Source: Rhodobiaceae bacterium (GTDB lineage: Bacteria; Pseudomonadota; Alphaproteobacteria; Rhizobiales; JANQQB01). From it: a DNA stretch of 33,674 bases. The notes below the pieces were generated by a model that searched no databases, was not told the DNA's origin, and saw only the letters and a program-made list of their open reading frames with translations. A program made the translations under genes and the position numbers. The stretch covers positions 1 through 33,674 of the forward strand of contig JANQQB010000450.1 of the NCBI GenBank assembly GCA_028285165.1. Reading direction: 5' to 3'. Shown piece by piece: positions 8,359 to 16,680 of the stretch; the stretch's first letter is position 1; every line of letters begins with the position of its first letter.

Positions 8359-9987
8359 ATGCGATTTGAAAACCGGATTTTTGGATTGGTCTTTGCAATT
8401 GCCGTTTTTGCGCTTCCGGCACATTCCCTTGCCGCGATTGAAAAACGCGTAGCACTCGTCATCGGGAACGGCGCTTATCAGAACGCCCAGCCCTTGCCCA
8501 ATCCGACGAACGATGCCCGGGCGATGGAGGCAAAGCTTCGGGGACTTGGCTTCGAAGTCGTCTCCGGTTTCGACCAGGAATACGACACGATGCGGCGCAC
8601 GATCGCCAGTTTCGCGCGTGTTGCCCGGGGTGCCGATGTGGCGCTCGTGTTTTATGCCGGCCACGGCCTGCAGGTAAGGGGCCAGAACTTCCTCGTCCCG
8701 ATCGATGCGCAGTTCAAAGACGAGACCGCCCTCGACTTCGAGACGATTTCAATGGATTTCGTCATTCGGCAAATGTCCTACGACACCAAGGTTAGAATGG
8801 TGTTTCTGGATGCCTGCCGGGACAATCCGCTTGCCCGTACGCTGGCGCGCAGCATGAACCCGACCCGCTCGGCATCCGTCGGTGTCGGACTGGCCGAGAT
8901 CAAGATGGACGACGCGGGCGGAGAAGGCTCCGTGATCGCCTTTGCAACCAGCCCGGGCGACGTTGCCCTGGACGGCAACGGGTCGAACTCGCCGTTCACG
9001 GAAGCCCTGCTGCGTCACATCGATGCGCCCAATACGTCTATCCAAAGCGTGATGACGCGTGTGACCGGCGACGTCTACCGGGCTACGGAGCAGCGGCAAC
9101 GACCGTGGGTGAATGCGTCGCTCATCGGTGAAGTCTACCTGAACCGTGTCGAACAGATTGCGCAAACGCAAGGCGAGACAGCAGTTGCGGCGCTCGATCC
9201 GACCCAGAGTCCGGCGGGAACGCAACCTGTGCAGCCAAACGCGGCGGCCAACGTTGAGGCACGCAGCCTGGCCTGGGACCAGGAAAAGACGCTGTTCGAG
9301 GTTGCCAAGACCACTGGCAGTGTCGAGGATTATGAAACTTATCTGGCGATTTTCCCGAACGGATTTTTCGCCGAAGTGGCACGGAACTTTATCCGGCGCC
9401 AGACGGGCAATGCTCCGACGGCGGAACTGGCCATGCGCACCGATCCGCAGGCTCCGGTTCCCAGCAAGGTCATTGTGCCGGGACAACACGGGCACAGCCA
9501 GAATACGCCTCAGACAAGCGCTCCCACACCCTTTGATCATGCGTTGCGCAGCGGCCCGGCGACCGAAACAACGGAATCCCTTTTGGGGTGGAACCGCGCG
9601 GCCCGACGCGAGGCCCAGGTTCGGGTCGGTCTGGCCGGATATGATTTAGGCCGGCCCGATGGCGTCTTTGGCCGCAAGACGCGAGCGGCTGTCAGCGCCT
9701 GGCAATCGGCGAACGGCCTGCCGGTCAGCGGGTTTTTCAACCACTCGCAATACGAGTTTCTGAAATCGACGACGAGTGCGGGATACGCCACTTACCTGGC
9801 GAACCAGAACCGCGCCGCTTCCCGGAACACAAGCCGTTCGACGTCCCGCAATGCTACCCGCTCTAATCAGCGGGCGAACAACCGCAAGAAGAAGCGTCGT
9901 GGCAACGGCCGCGGCACGGCGGGTGCGGCTTTTATGGGTGGTTTGATTGGTGGGGCTATTGGCGGGGCTATTGGGGCGAGGCGGTAG
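8359..9987 (+). CDS. Secreted caspase-like (C14) protein 1 with PG-binding and glycine-zipper tail
   Basis: This 542-residue protein has a signal peptide (1-25, cleavage near SLA/AIEKR) and so probably acts in the envelope. A caspase-like peptidase C14 domain fills about 28-260, with catalytic His102 (FYAGHG) and Cys153 (FLDACRDNP). A helical repeat-like segment follows (about 303-347, YETYLAIFPNGFFAEVAR), then a peptidoglycan-binding_1-like domain (about 403-470, GRPDGVFGRKTRAAVSAWQ), a Ser/Arg/Asn-rich linker with repeated RNATRS-type units, a basic stretch (NNRKKKRRGNGRG) and a terminal glycine zipper (about 518-540, MGGLIGGAIGGAIG). GGAG lies eight bases before the ATG; the frame stays open 45 bp further upstream without a better site. 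Its close paralogue lies at 16681-18300. Substrate unknown. Confidence 0.92.
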   Translation: MRFENRIFGLVFAIAVFALPAHSLAAIEKRVALVIGNGAYQNAQPLPNPTNDARAMEAKLRGLGFEVVSGFDQEYDTMRRTIASFARVARGADVALVFYAGHGLQVRGQNFLVPIDAQFKDETALDFETISMDFVIRQMSYDTKVRMVFLDACRDNPLARTLARSMNPTRSASVGVGLAEIKMDDAGGEGSVIAFATSPGDVALDGNGSNSPFTEALLRHIDAPNTSIQSVMTRVTGDVYRATEQRQRPWVNASLIGEVYLNRVEQIAQTQGETAVAALDPTQSPAGTQPVQPNAAANVEARSLAWDQEKTLFEVAKTTGSVEDYETYLAIFPNGFFAEVARNFIRRQTGNAPTAELAMRTDPQAPVPSKVIVPGQHGHSQNTPQTSAPTPFDHALRSGPATETTESLLGWNRAARREAQVRVGLAGYDLGRPDGVFGRKTRAAVSAWQSANGLPVSGFFNHSQYEFLKSTTSAGYATYLANQNRAASRNTSRSTSRNATRSNQRANNRKKKRRGNGRGTAGAAFMGGLIGGAIGGAIGARR

Positions 9988-10081
9988 TAACGCGAAAGAC
10001 ATGACAATTATTGCTAAGATACTGGAAACAAACTTCCACCAACTTACTCTATTTCAGTACGCCTTGCGTGCCCGAAGTCCA

Positions 10082-10378
10082 CTATCTCTCTAGCTTTCTC
10101 ATTTTTAATATTTTTTTGGATTTGTCGTCTATGAAAATATGTATCTGAAACCCTCTGCTTCCGGAATTACTCCTCACACACCAACTCTTTAACCCATCGT
10201 AGGAAACAATTTTCGATGTGACTGGTTGTTTCCAAGGAAGTTTTCGGTCAGATGCATATTTTTCTGCAATGCGTTCCGCCTCAATCTTGCTTGTATTTGT
10301 TTCAGATTCGAGCGGACTCCGCGTTTTTTTATGAAACGACGTACAAAATATATTAAAGTAATTTTTCCATGCTGTCAT
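10082..10378 (-). CDS. Small AT-rich gene, candidate immunity protein for the adjacent zincin
   Basis: This is a 98-residue protein that I do not recognise by family. It has no signal peptide or clear membrane segment and is lysine-rich with a mixed alpha/beta look: a helix (IEAERIAEKYAS) followed by strand-like segments (SKIVSYDGLKSWCVRS, RGFQIHIFIDDKSKKIL), recalling small PepSY- or NTF2-like folds, which is only a suggestion. Its ATG lies 7 nt after the TGA of the zincin gene, so the two are almost certainly co-transcribed. A small gene directly downstream of a toxin-like gene is the normal place for an immunity protein, so I infer that role from position alone. The low GC matches the zincin gene and differs from the flanking genes. 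Confidence 0.65.
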   Translation of the reverse strand: MTAWKNYFNIFCTSFHKKTRSPLESETNTSKIEAERIAEKYASDRKLPWKQPVTSKIVSYDGLKSWCVRSNSGSRGFQIHIFIDDKSKKILKMRKLER

Positions 10379-10385
10379 TGCATAC

Positions 10386-11375
10386 TCATCGAGCGTGTTC
10401 GGGACGGCCTGGGATGTTATGCTTGGGCACCTTAGATTGACCCGAGTTTGACGGGCTCGAACCGTTAGGCCCTATTTTCGAGCTGTCAGAGTGCAGCACG
10501 ATACAAAACTGCATTCCGGAGATGAGAAAGCCGCCAGATACTAGCCCTACGAATTCCGGGATGACAGGTTCCAGCCCATCCCTTTTTCTGAACACTGTGA
10601 CATAACCGTGTTTAACTGGGAACGTCACGCCCCTAAACGCAGCTTTAAATCCGTTTACGCCAAGTTGCGCAACAGCTTCAGCGATTGCCTCCTCAAGGTA
10701 TTTGCTTAATGTAGATTTGTCGTAAGACGCTGCTCGTCCTTCGACTCGAAACTGACGAAGTACGTTAAGCTTAGGCGTTAGTATCTGATGCACCTTCTCA
10801 TGCATTGCGACTAGACGTCTGTCACTCGGCGTGCCACGTGGTGAAATAGTTATTTGCCCCCAAATATCAGTAAATCCCTCGCCTTTCTGCAAACTGGCAT
10901 CGCGTTTTATCTGTTTGGAAATTTTGCCTCCATTAGGGGGAGGGCCAGCATCTATGCGCTCTCCTTTAAAACTCTTGGGAGTCCCTTTGAATAATACTGC
11001 TAGTACCGCTTCAATTCCGAGAATTGCGACTGCGTTGGCGAAATGTTTTCCCGCCTTATTGAGTTCTTTTTCACTTGTTGCTTTTAGTGCTGTGCGGCCA
11101 AACATTGCCAATTCGTCCAAACCTTCGAAGACGACTAGTCCTATCGAAAATACGCCGAGAGCAATTAATATAATATCAATAATTTGACCTATGCCGACCG
11201 CGTGAGAAATCAACCATGCTACAAGAACCGCAGCTACTATTGCAAGAGTACGCGGTTCTAACAGCTTTTCTACTTCTTCTCGAGCCTCTGGTCCTAAATG
11301 AGGTAAGGATCTTCTCAATGCTTCTCCGACTTTTTCAGCGTCACTTAACTCACTAACCCTATCCACATTATTCAC
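10386..11375 (-). CDS. Predicted membrane-linked zincin (HExxH) polymorphic-toxin-like protein
   Basis: The 329-residue protein begins with a charged helical region (1-40), then a hydrophobic region of two probable membrane segments (about 43-83) and a short HFANAVAILGIEAVLAVL helix (about 111-128). I associate this layout with regions just ahead of toxin domains in polymorphic toxins. The C-terminal domain has HEKVH (His192, Glu193, His196), the HExxH zinc-protease signature, followed by PKLNVLRQFR and by YLEEAIAEAVAQLGVNG, where Glu228, Glu229 or Glu233 could be the third ligand. A last hydrophobic segment lies at about 275-294. There is no signal peptide, PAAR, VgrG or RHS part, so the delivery route is unknown. 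Family assignment is from memory; HExxH is seen directly. Confidence 0.72.
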   Translation of the reverse strand: MNNVDRVSELSDAEKVGEALRRSLPHLGPEAREEVEKLLEPRTLAIVAAVLVAWLISHAVGIGQIIDIILIALGVFSIGLVVFEGLDELAMFGRTALKATSEKELNKAGKHFANAVAILGIEAVLAVLFKGTPKSFKGERIDAGPPPNGGKISKQIKRDASLQKGEGFTDIWGQITISPRGTPSDRRLVAMHEKVHQILTPKLNVLRQFRVEGRAASYDKSTLSKYLEEAIAEAVAQLGVNGFKAAFRGVTFPVKHGYVTVFRKRDGLEPVIPEFVGLVSGGFLISGMQFCIVLHSDSSKIGPNGSSPSNSGQSKVPKHNIPGRPEHAR

Positions 11376-11893
11376 CCAATTTCTATTTCATAGATCAATT
11401 CAAAAGAGAATTATGCTAAATATTACGAAAATGTCCGGCAATTACAACTATATATTCTCCTAATTTTAGGAACTGTCCACTTTTTAGCCGATTGTACGGT
11501 ATATTCGGCATCCAAGTGCTAAGAGTGTTTGAGTGCGAAGAGTTGGAAGGGGCCTAACAGGCGCACCCAAGCAGGGGCTATTGCGCAAGCCTCGGGCCTC
11601 GACAAGCTCCACCGAATCCGCCGGTTTCGTCCCATGTGGGTAACGTTTCCTGAAGCGTAATTCGATCTGCCCAAGGACCCTGCGGGCATTTTTGTTTGAT
11701 TTTGAAGGGTTTACAAAAAATCAGCGGTCATGCCCGACTTGCCGGGCCTGCCGCCTGCAACGGGTGAGGTGCGCCTCGTTTGTGGCGGCCTTTTGTCTAT
11801 TTTGCTGGACGCTTCCGGCACCTGACTGGGCTTGCGAACTGTTCCGGTTCGACAACCGCTTATCCAGGGATCGGTTTTGACGTCGTTCCAACC
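11376..11893. other. Gap between zincin gene and CHAT gene
   Basis: This 518-bp stretch has no supportable gene. The part next to the zincin gene (11376-11520) is AT-rich and should hold its promoter. The remainder is mixed. Around 11625-11700 it includes CCCATGTGGGTAACG and a T-rich run (CATTTTTGTTTGATTTTG) that recall insertion-sequence margins. Short frames on both strands show no known protein. Confidence 0.45.
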
Positions 11894-14800
11894 TCAACGC
11901 CAGGCACCATAGAGCGTCGGTGCGGCCCAGAAGAAGGGATGATCCCGTTTCTTGCGGACCGCAAGCGCGGCTTTGCGTGCGGCGCCGGCGATGTCGTTCT
12001 TGGCCAACTCCCGGTAAAACGCGCCGAACCATTGTGCCGTCGTGGCATCGTCGACGGACCATTCCGTCAGAAGGACCGAACGGGCGCCGGATCCCATCAA
12101 TCCGCGCAGGAAGCCGAAGGTCTCCGAGCCGGCCGCCACTTCGCTTGCCGCTGTCTGGCAGGCCGACAGGACGACGAGGCGGGAAGCCGACAGATCGGTT
12201 TGCAGGAAGTCCCGCGCCGTCAGGGTTTCAAGCCGGTTCGCCGTATCGAGAAAAACAACCGATTCCATCGGGGTCTGCGGATTGAACAAACCGTGGGCGG
12301 CGACGTGAACAATATCGGCCGCGGGCAGTCTTTCGATGACGCCCGCCCTGGTCGCCTGCGCGCCGGGTGCGGCACCGGCGCCCTTGAGGGTTCTTTCGTC
12401 AAGCAGAACCGACACGGTGTGAGAGGCCTGAAGCGATTGTTCGATCGAGCGGAGTTCGTCGGCACCGGCAGACAGGACGCCAAGCCCGGCCCTGCCAAGC
12501 GGGCCGTCGGACAGATAGGGTACCGCCTCGACCAGCATCTGTGGAGAGACGCCGGCAAACCCGCCGACGAGCAACGCGTTCGGTTTGCCCGTATCGGAGC
12601 CGGTAGGTCCGCGACGGTCGTTCTCTTCTTGCTGGGACACGTGCACTCGGACCGATGGCAAGACGACGATACCGATGCGCTCGATCAGAAACCGATAGGA
12701 TGGTCGGCCCAGCCATTCCATTACCGAACCGAGCATGGTCTCTTGCGGGTCGATCAGTGTCGGCCACGGCAACCCGACAAGGGCGCGGTCCGGAGAAACG
12801 ATCAGCCGCTCGATGCCGTCCCCGATGGCGAGGGGCTCGATAAGGATCGCATGAAGCCGCTGCAGCGCCGCAACCAGCTCCGCAGGCAACCGGTCCAGCC
12901 CGATATAGTTTCGAGACAGACTGTCTTCGACGGACAGCCATCTTGAAACCGTGGCGACGAGCGTGGTCACCTCGTCGGTATCTGTCGCGAGCGTGACGGT
13001 CCGTGTGGTTCCGTCTGCGTAGACAAGGACGGCAAGCGACACGTCCGGGCCGATCGCGTAGCTTACGAAGACTTCATCCTGGCCAACCGCAGCGACGATA
13101 TCGTTGACGAGGCCGGTTGCGCTTCCGGGACTATCGCCGGTCGGCAGGGTGCTGCGGTGCACATCGCGAAACACCTGGAGTCGCCAATCCTCGATGGCCG
13201 AAAGAATCTCGCCGGCCGACGCACCGTGGCTGTGGAGCAGGCGAAGGTGGTGGTGGGCCGTGTCTTCGCCGAGATCAATGAAACTGACCTTGTGCGCCTC
13301 GACGCCGATTCGGGCCCGGCCGTCGAGCACGCCCTCGAAGGCCCGTCGCGCGTAGTCGCTTGCCGCTCCGGCATTGCCGTCTGCCTCCGCCATGCGCGAG
13401 CGTTCGAGCTGCGCGGCGACATGATCCGCGCCGCGGCGCCGTTCACCGAAACGGATGGCCGTGTCGAGCGCGTCGAGCGCCGCTTTCGGGGTGTTCAGGG
13501 CTGCAAGCCCTTTCCCGTATTGCCGCAGGATCGCCGAGGCGCGGTTGGTCCAGACTCGTTCGCTCGTCGTCACGATCACATGATCAAGAAGACGCAGGGC
13601 AATATCGGCTTCACCACGATCCAGGAGCAGATCGACAACCGCGCTCAGTGCCATCGAGGCGACTTCAGAATTGCGCAGGTTGTTGGCCAAGCGCATGGCT
13701 CGGGCTATCCAGTCCATGGCCTCGTCCGTACGGCCAGCCGCTGCAGCCGCCATGGCGAGGTGGATCATGTTGATTGCCGAGTAATGATCGTTGTCGGTGC
13801 TGCTAGAGTGGTCAAGCGCGCGCAAAGCAGAAGTGTAGGCCGCCTGATGCGCGCCTATAACGTTGAGATAGTGAGCGCGGTTGCCGTCTAGGATACCGCG
13901 GCTCTCATCCGTAACCAGGTCCGTCATGGCGTCCAGTGATTGATAGGCTTCATCGAACGCGCCGGTTTCGAGGCGGCCGATGACCAAGAAGTTTTCTACA
14001 CTGGCTCTAAAGGCGCCTGAATCCGCGACCTCCTTGGCAATATCGGCAGAGCGCGCTGCGGCCTCCACCGCGTCCGGTTGATCCAGTTGCACCAACGCCT
14101 GCAAACGGGTGAGAAGCGCCATTCGGCGAACCATGGTCTCACTTTCCCCACCGCTTGCTGACGCCGCAAGCGTGGCAAGTAGCCGGTCCATCAGATCACT
14201 TGCAAAGGTGAATTGTGACGCTGCCAACTGCTGATCGACGAAATTGAACACGGTGCGAGCGTCGTTTAGAAACTCCTCATCGCTGGAGTTCGCGGTTCGA
14301 TCCGAAATTCGCTCTAACGCGGCCTCAACGTCCTCTTCCATTGCTATGAGAAACATCGTCGGACTGAATCCGATCAGGTTTTGGTTCGCCTGTGCGAAGG
14401 TGTCGGTCGCAGTCTTGCGCTGCGCAACTGCCTCGAAACGACTTCGTTCGGTCGAATAATCGAAAAGCAAGGCCATTCGCCGCGACGCACACTGATTGCA
14501 TGGTGCGAAACGGCGATTGCCGGTGGCGTGGGACGCGACAAGTTCAAGAGCAGGGTCGGTGTCCAGATTAAGAAAGGCAGCTGTGCCGTGATAACTTCCG
14601 TGGACGAGCCGTGTTAACTGTGACCGGCGCGGATCGAATACCTGCAAATTGAGGTAGCCGCCGGATCCGCTGACTTCCTCCATGATGATCTCATCGCCGG
14701 GCTCGCCGTTGACGTCGAGCGTTCTAATCGTGGCGTCGTAGGATGGGAAGAGATAAAGATTGTATTCAGGCGGGTACTCTCCCTTCTTTTTATAAAACAC

Positions 14801-15829
14801 AAAGGTGAAACGATTAAATGAATCGTAGATTAGCGTAACATGCATGCCGTCAGAAAATTTTCCCGCCGAAAGTAATGCAATGTTATTGGCATTTCTGGAA
14901 TAATCTCTCAGTAATTCTAATATATCGGGATCCTGCTCGGGCTCGGCCTTCGCTATTCGGCGTGGAAGTTTCAGCGAGGCCAGGAGCGGCAAAAGCGCTG
15001 CTTCGTGTTCCCGGCGCGGCACATCGCGAAGGATCTTTTGCATTTGCGCAACGATAGCGCTGGCGTTTCGACCCAATTCTACCGGCTGAACGACGCGATA
15101 AGCCGTGCTGTTACTAGAATCGGAAAGTGGCACCCGTGCCGACTTGTCATAAAGCACCGAGAGCATAGGTTTTTCGGAGAAATCGGGAGAATTGGGTCCT
15201 GGCTTACCGCCGTCTGGTACTCGCCTGATTTCTGAATAGTTCAGGTCGGCATACCCGCCGACGGCAAGCGGCGGGACTCCAAGAAGATCAAGAGCGCGAC
15301 GGGCGAGGGGTGAGCGTCCTTCATATGGGTCCCCTTTCATGTTCCCCATCGTACGCACATCGCCCCGGATCATCGCGATTGCGGCCTTCGCCTTTTCGAA
15401 CAGTATCATACCGTTCGCGGTCGGCATGGCCTTTGCTTGCTCCAGGATCTCAATCGACCTCCAGGGCAGGTCCACAAGCAGATAGCCCCGTGCGAGGCGC
15501 TGGTCGAAGCGTATGTCCGCATTGGCCGGACGAAGCCGGCGAGCACGGTCAAGGGCATACCACGGATCTGCGTAGCCGACTGTTTCCCGCAGTTCGGCGA
15601 GCCGCAGCGCCAGTTCCGAGGCTTTCGGCGACGCTGGTGCATTGTCAAGACGGGCAAATGTCTGTCGGTCGAGACGGGCCAGTTCGGCCTCTTCGCCGGT
15701 CGCTGTCAATTGTTCCAGCTCGCCAAGAATCGCGACCCAGCGCTTTTCCGTGTCGGCAGCGGCTGTGTCTGCGAGGCCGGCAAGAGCGACCGCTGTAGCA
15801 AACAGGTATGAAAACCAGAAACACCGCAT
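11894..15829 (-). CDS. Exported TPR-CHAT protease with VCBS-like insert
   Basis: The 1311-residue protein has a signal peptide (1-25, ...ADTAAA) and so is probably periplasmic or secreted. Helical, TPR-like N-terminal sequence (about 30-150) is followed by a beta-rich section (about 318-460) with a DVNGEPGDE motif resembling VCBS/FG-GAP calcium-binding repeats and a CNQC pair (Cys444, Cys447). TPR-like helices occupy about 480-860. The C-terminal CHAT domain (about 930-1311) has the expected catalytic pair: His1179 (HVAAHGLF) and Cys1224 (VLSACQT), and ends in HPFFWAAPTLYGAW, typical of CHAT proteins. CHAT domains are caspase-related proteases; known ones act in Craspase and gasdermin systems. 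GGAGG lies seven bases before the ATG. It follows the small membrane gene by 19 nt on the same strand, so the two form an operon. Its substrate is unknown. Confidence 0.9.
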   Translation of the reverse strand: MRCFWFSYLFATAVALAGLADTAAADTEKRWVAILGELEQLTATGEEAELARLDRQTFARLDNAPASPKASELALRLAELRETVGYADPWYALDRARRLRPANADIRFDQRLARGYLLVDLPWRSIEILEQAKAMPTANGMILFEKAKAAIAMIRGDVRTMGNMKGDPYEGRSPLARRALDLLGVPPLAVGGYADLNYSEIRRVPDGGKPGPNSPDFSEKPMLSVLYDKSARVPLSDSSNSTAYRVVQPVELGRNASAIVAQMQKILRDVPRREHEAALLPLLASLKLPRRIAKAEPEQDPDILELLRDYSRNANNIALLSAGKFSDGMHVTLIYDSFNRFTFVFYKKKGEYPPEYNLYLFPSYDATIRTLDVNGEPGDEIIMEEVSGSGGYLNLQVFDPRRSQLTRLVHGSYHGTAAFLNLDTDPALELVASHATGNRRFAPCNQCASRRMALLFDYSTERSRFEAVAQRKTATDTFAQANQNLIGFSPTMFLIAMEEDVEAALERISDRTANSSDEEFLNDARTVFNFVDQQLAASQFTFASDLMDRLLATLAASASGGESETMVRRMALLTRLQALVQLDQPDAVEAAARSADIAKEVADSGAFRASVENFLVIGRLETGAFDEAYQSLDAMTDLVTDESRGILDGNRAHYLNVIGAHQAAYTSALRALDHSSSTDNDHYSAINMIHLAMAAAAAGRTDEAMDWIARAMRLANNLRNSEVASMALSAVVDLLLDRGEADIALRLLDHVIVTTSERVWTNRASAILRQYGKGLAALNTPKAALDALDTAIRFGERRRGADHVAAQLERSRMAEADGNAGAASDYARRAFEGVLDGRARIGVEAHKVSFIDLGEDTAHHHLRLLHSHGASAGEILSAIEDWRLQVFRDVHRSTLPTGDSPGSATGLVNDIVAAVGQDEVFVSYAIGPDVSLAVLVYADGTTRTVTLATDTDEVTTLVATVSRWLSVEDSLSRNYIGLDRLPAELVAALQRLHAILIEPLAIGDGIERLIVSPDRALVGLPWPTLIDPQETMLGSVMEWLGRPSYRFLIERIGIVVLPSVRVHVSQQEENDRRGPTGSDTGKPNALLVGGFAGVSPQMLVEAVPYLSDGPLGRAGLGVLSAGADELRSIEQSLQASHTVSVLLDERTLKGAGAAPGAQATRAGVIERLPAADIVHVAAHGLFNPQTPMESVVFLDTANRLETLTARDFLQTDLSASRLVVLSACQTAASEVAAGSETFGFLRGLMGSGARSVLLTEWSVDDATTAQWFGAFYRELAKNDIAGAARKAALAVRKKRDHPFFWAAPTLYGAWR

Positions 15830-15848
15830 CGAATGCCTCCAGAAATTT

Positions 15849-16229
15849 TCAGAACATCGTCACCAGATCGATGATCGTGCCGGGAATCGTGGCGGCATCC
15901 GGATTATCCGGCGTGGTGCCGGTCGCAACCTGAGGTCCCCGGACGTTGACATCGATGCCATCGGCTCCGCCTGTCCGATCCGCGACCGCGATCAGACCGG
16001 ATACGATGAACGGCATGGTGACCCCGACGATCACCGCTTTCCATCGGGTGTAGCCACCCTTGTACGGATAGATCCAGGCGACGATGCCGGCCGCCATTCC
16101 GTAGACGCCCATGACGATCAGATATTGAACGAGATCGAACTCCAGCAGCGGAGCCGTGAAGCGCTTCGAATAAAAGACAATACAATCGGGAAGAATGGAT
16201 CCGAAAACACCGAAAAAGAACCGTTCCAT
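15849..16229 (-). CDS. Small two-TM protein co-transcribed with the CHAT protease
   Basis: This is a 126-residue protein of no family I recognise. It has two clear membrane segments (about 34-54, VQYLIVMGVYGMAAGIVAWIY, and about 64-83, KAVIVGVTMPFIVSGLIAVA) joined by a short YPYKGGYTRW loop, a mildly hydrophobic N-terminus (MERFFFGVFGSILPDCIVFY) and a Pro/Thr/Asp-rich tail ending in hydrophobic IIDLVTMF. It is probably an inner-membrane protein. The ribosome site is weak (AAGAAAG). Only 19 nt separate its stop from the start of the CHAT gene, so joint expression is likely. By analogy with proteases encoded next to their membrane-active substrates it could be the CHAT target or its anchor, but nothing in the sequence proves this. 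Confidence 0.75.
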   Translation of the reverse strand: MERFFFGVFGSILPDCIVFYSKRFTAPLLEFDLVQYLIVMGVYGMAAGIVAWIYPYKGGYTRWKAVIVGVTMPFIVSGLIAVADRTGGADGIDVNVRGPQVATGTTPDNPDAATIPGTIIDLVTMF

Positions 16230-16680
16230 TTCGCAACTTTCTTAGGAATGCAAAGCCTGCCGTTACGATAGCGACATCAGGACTGATGTGTCCATTTCGG
16301 TTTCTTGCTGCATCGTGCCGTGGCATTGCCTGACGAGCAAGCGCTGCCGCATTTGCACCATCCTGCATTGTGTAGCGCTTTCCGCAATGGTCGATCGTAT
16401 CCGCTTGGACCGCCAAGGTTGTAACGGTGCCGTCCTGGTTGGTCATGCCGACACGAGCCGGTCACCTGGCTGCGGTTCCCGGCGACCTCTTCTCGAACCG
16501 CCTTGTTTTTGCGCTCAGTGTGGCTACATGAGTAGCTACAATGGTACCAATATATATTTGTTCGTTTGTATGACTGCTTGCGGTTCTCGATTTATCCGGA
16601 ATCCGTCCGCCAGGGCGCGTCTGGCCTCCGGCCGCGCAGCAGACAGTGCAAACCGAACCGAGCATTGTGGAGATCGACGT
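16230..16680. other. Divergent region between the CHAT operon and caspase 2
   Basis: This 451-bp stretch must hold promoters for both directions. A patch at 16521-16565 is AT-rich, with a repeated GCTACA (16523-16528 and 16535-16540) and a TATATATTTG run. On the reverse strand, 16446-16263 shows a codon-like ATG-started frame that seems shifted part-way, possibly a small decayed gene. No other feature was recognised. Confidence 0.45.

Larger units (their letters stand above)
9988..11520. other. AT-rich inserted segment carrying the toxin cassette
   Basis: Base composition drops sharply. By direct count 10081-10140 has 15 G+C in 60 (25 %), against 42 of 60 (70 %) at 9661-9720 within the preceding gene. 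Codon use in the two genes here is correspondingly AT-richer. The segment separates caspase 1 from the CHAT gene and is best explained as later horizontal acquisition. No integrase, transposase or flanking repeat was recognised. Confidence 0.7.

Noticed and set aside
16288-16680. 131-residue N-terminal extension of caspase 2
   Set aside because: The ATG at 16681 has GGAG eight bases upstream and starts a signal peptide aligned with caspase 1; the extension has no protein-like features.
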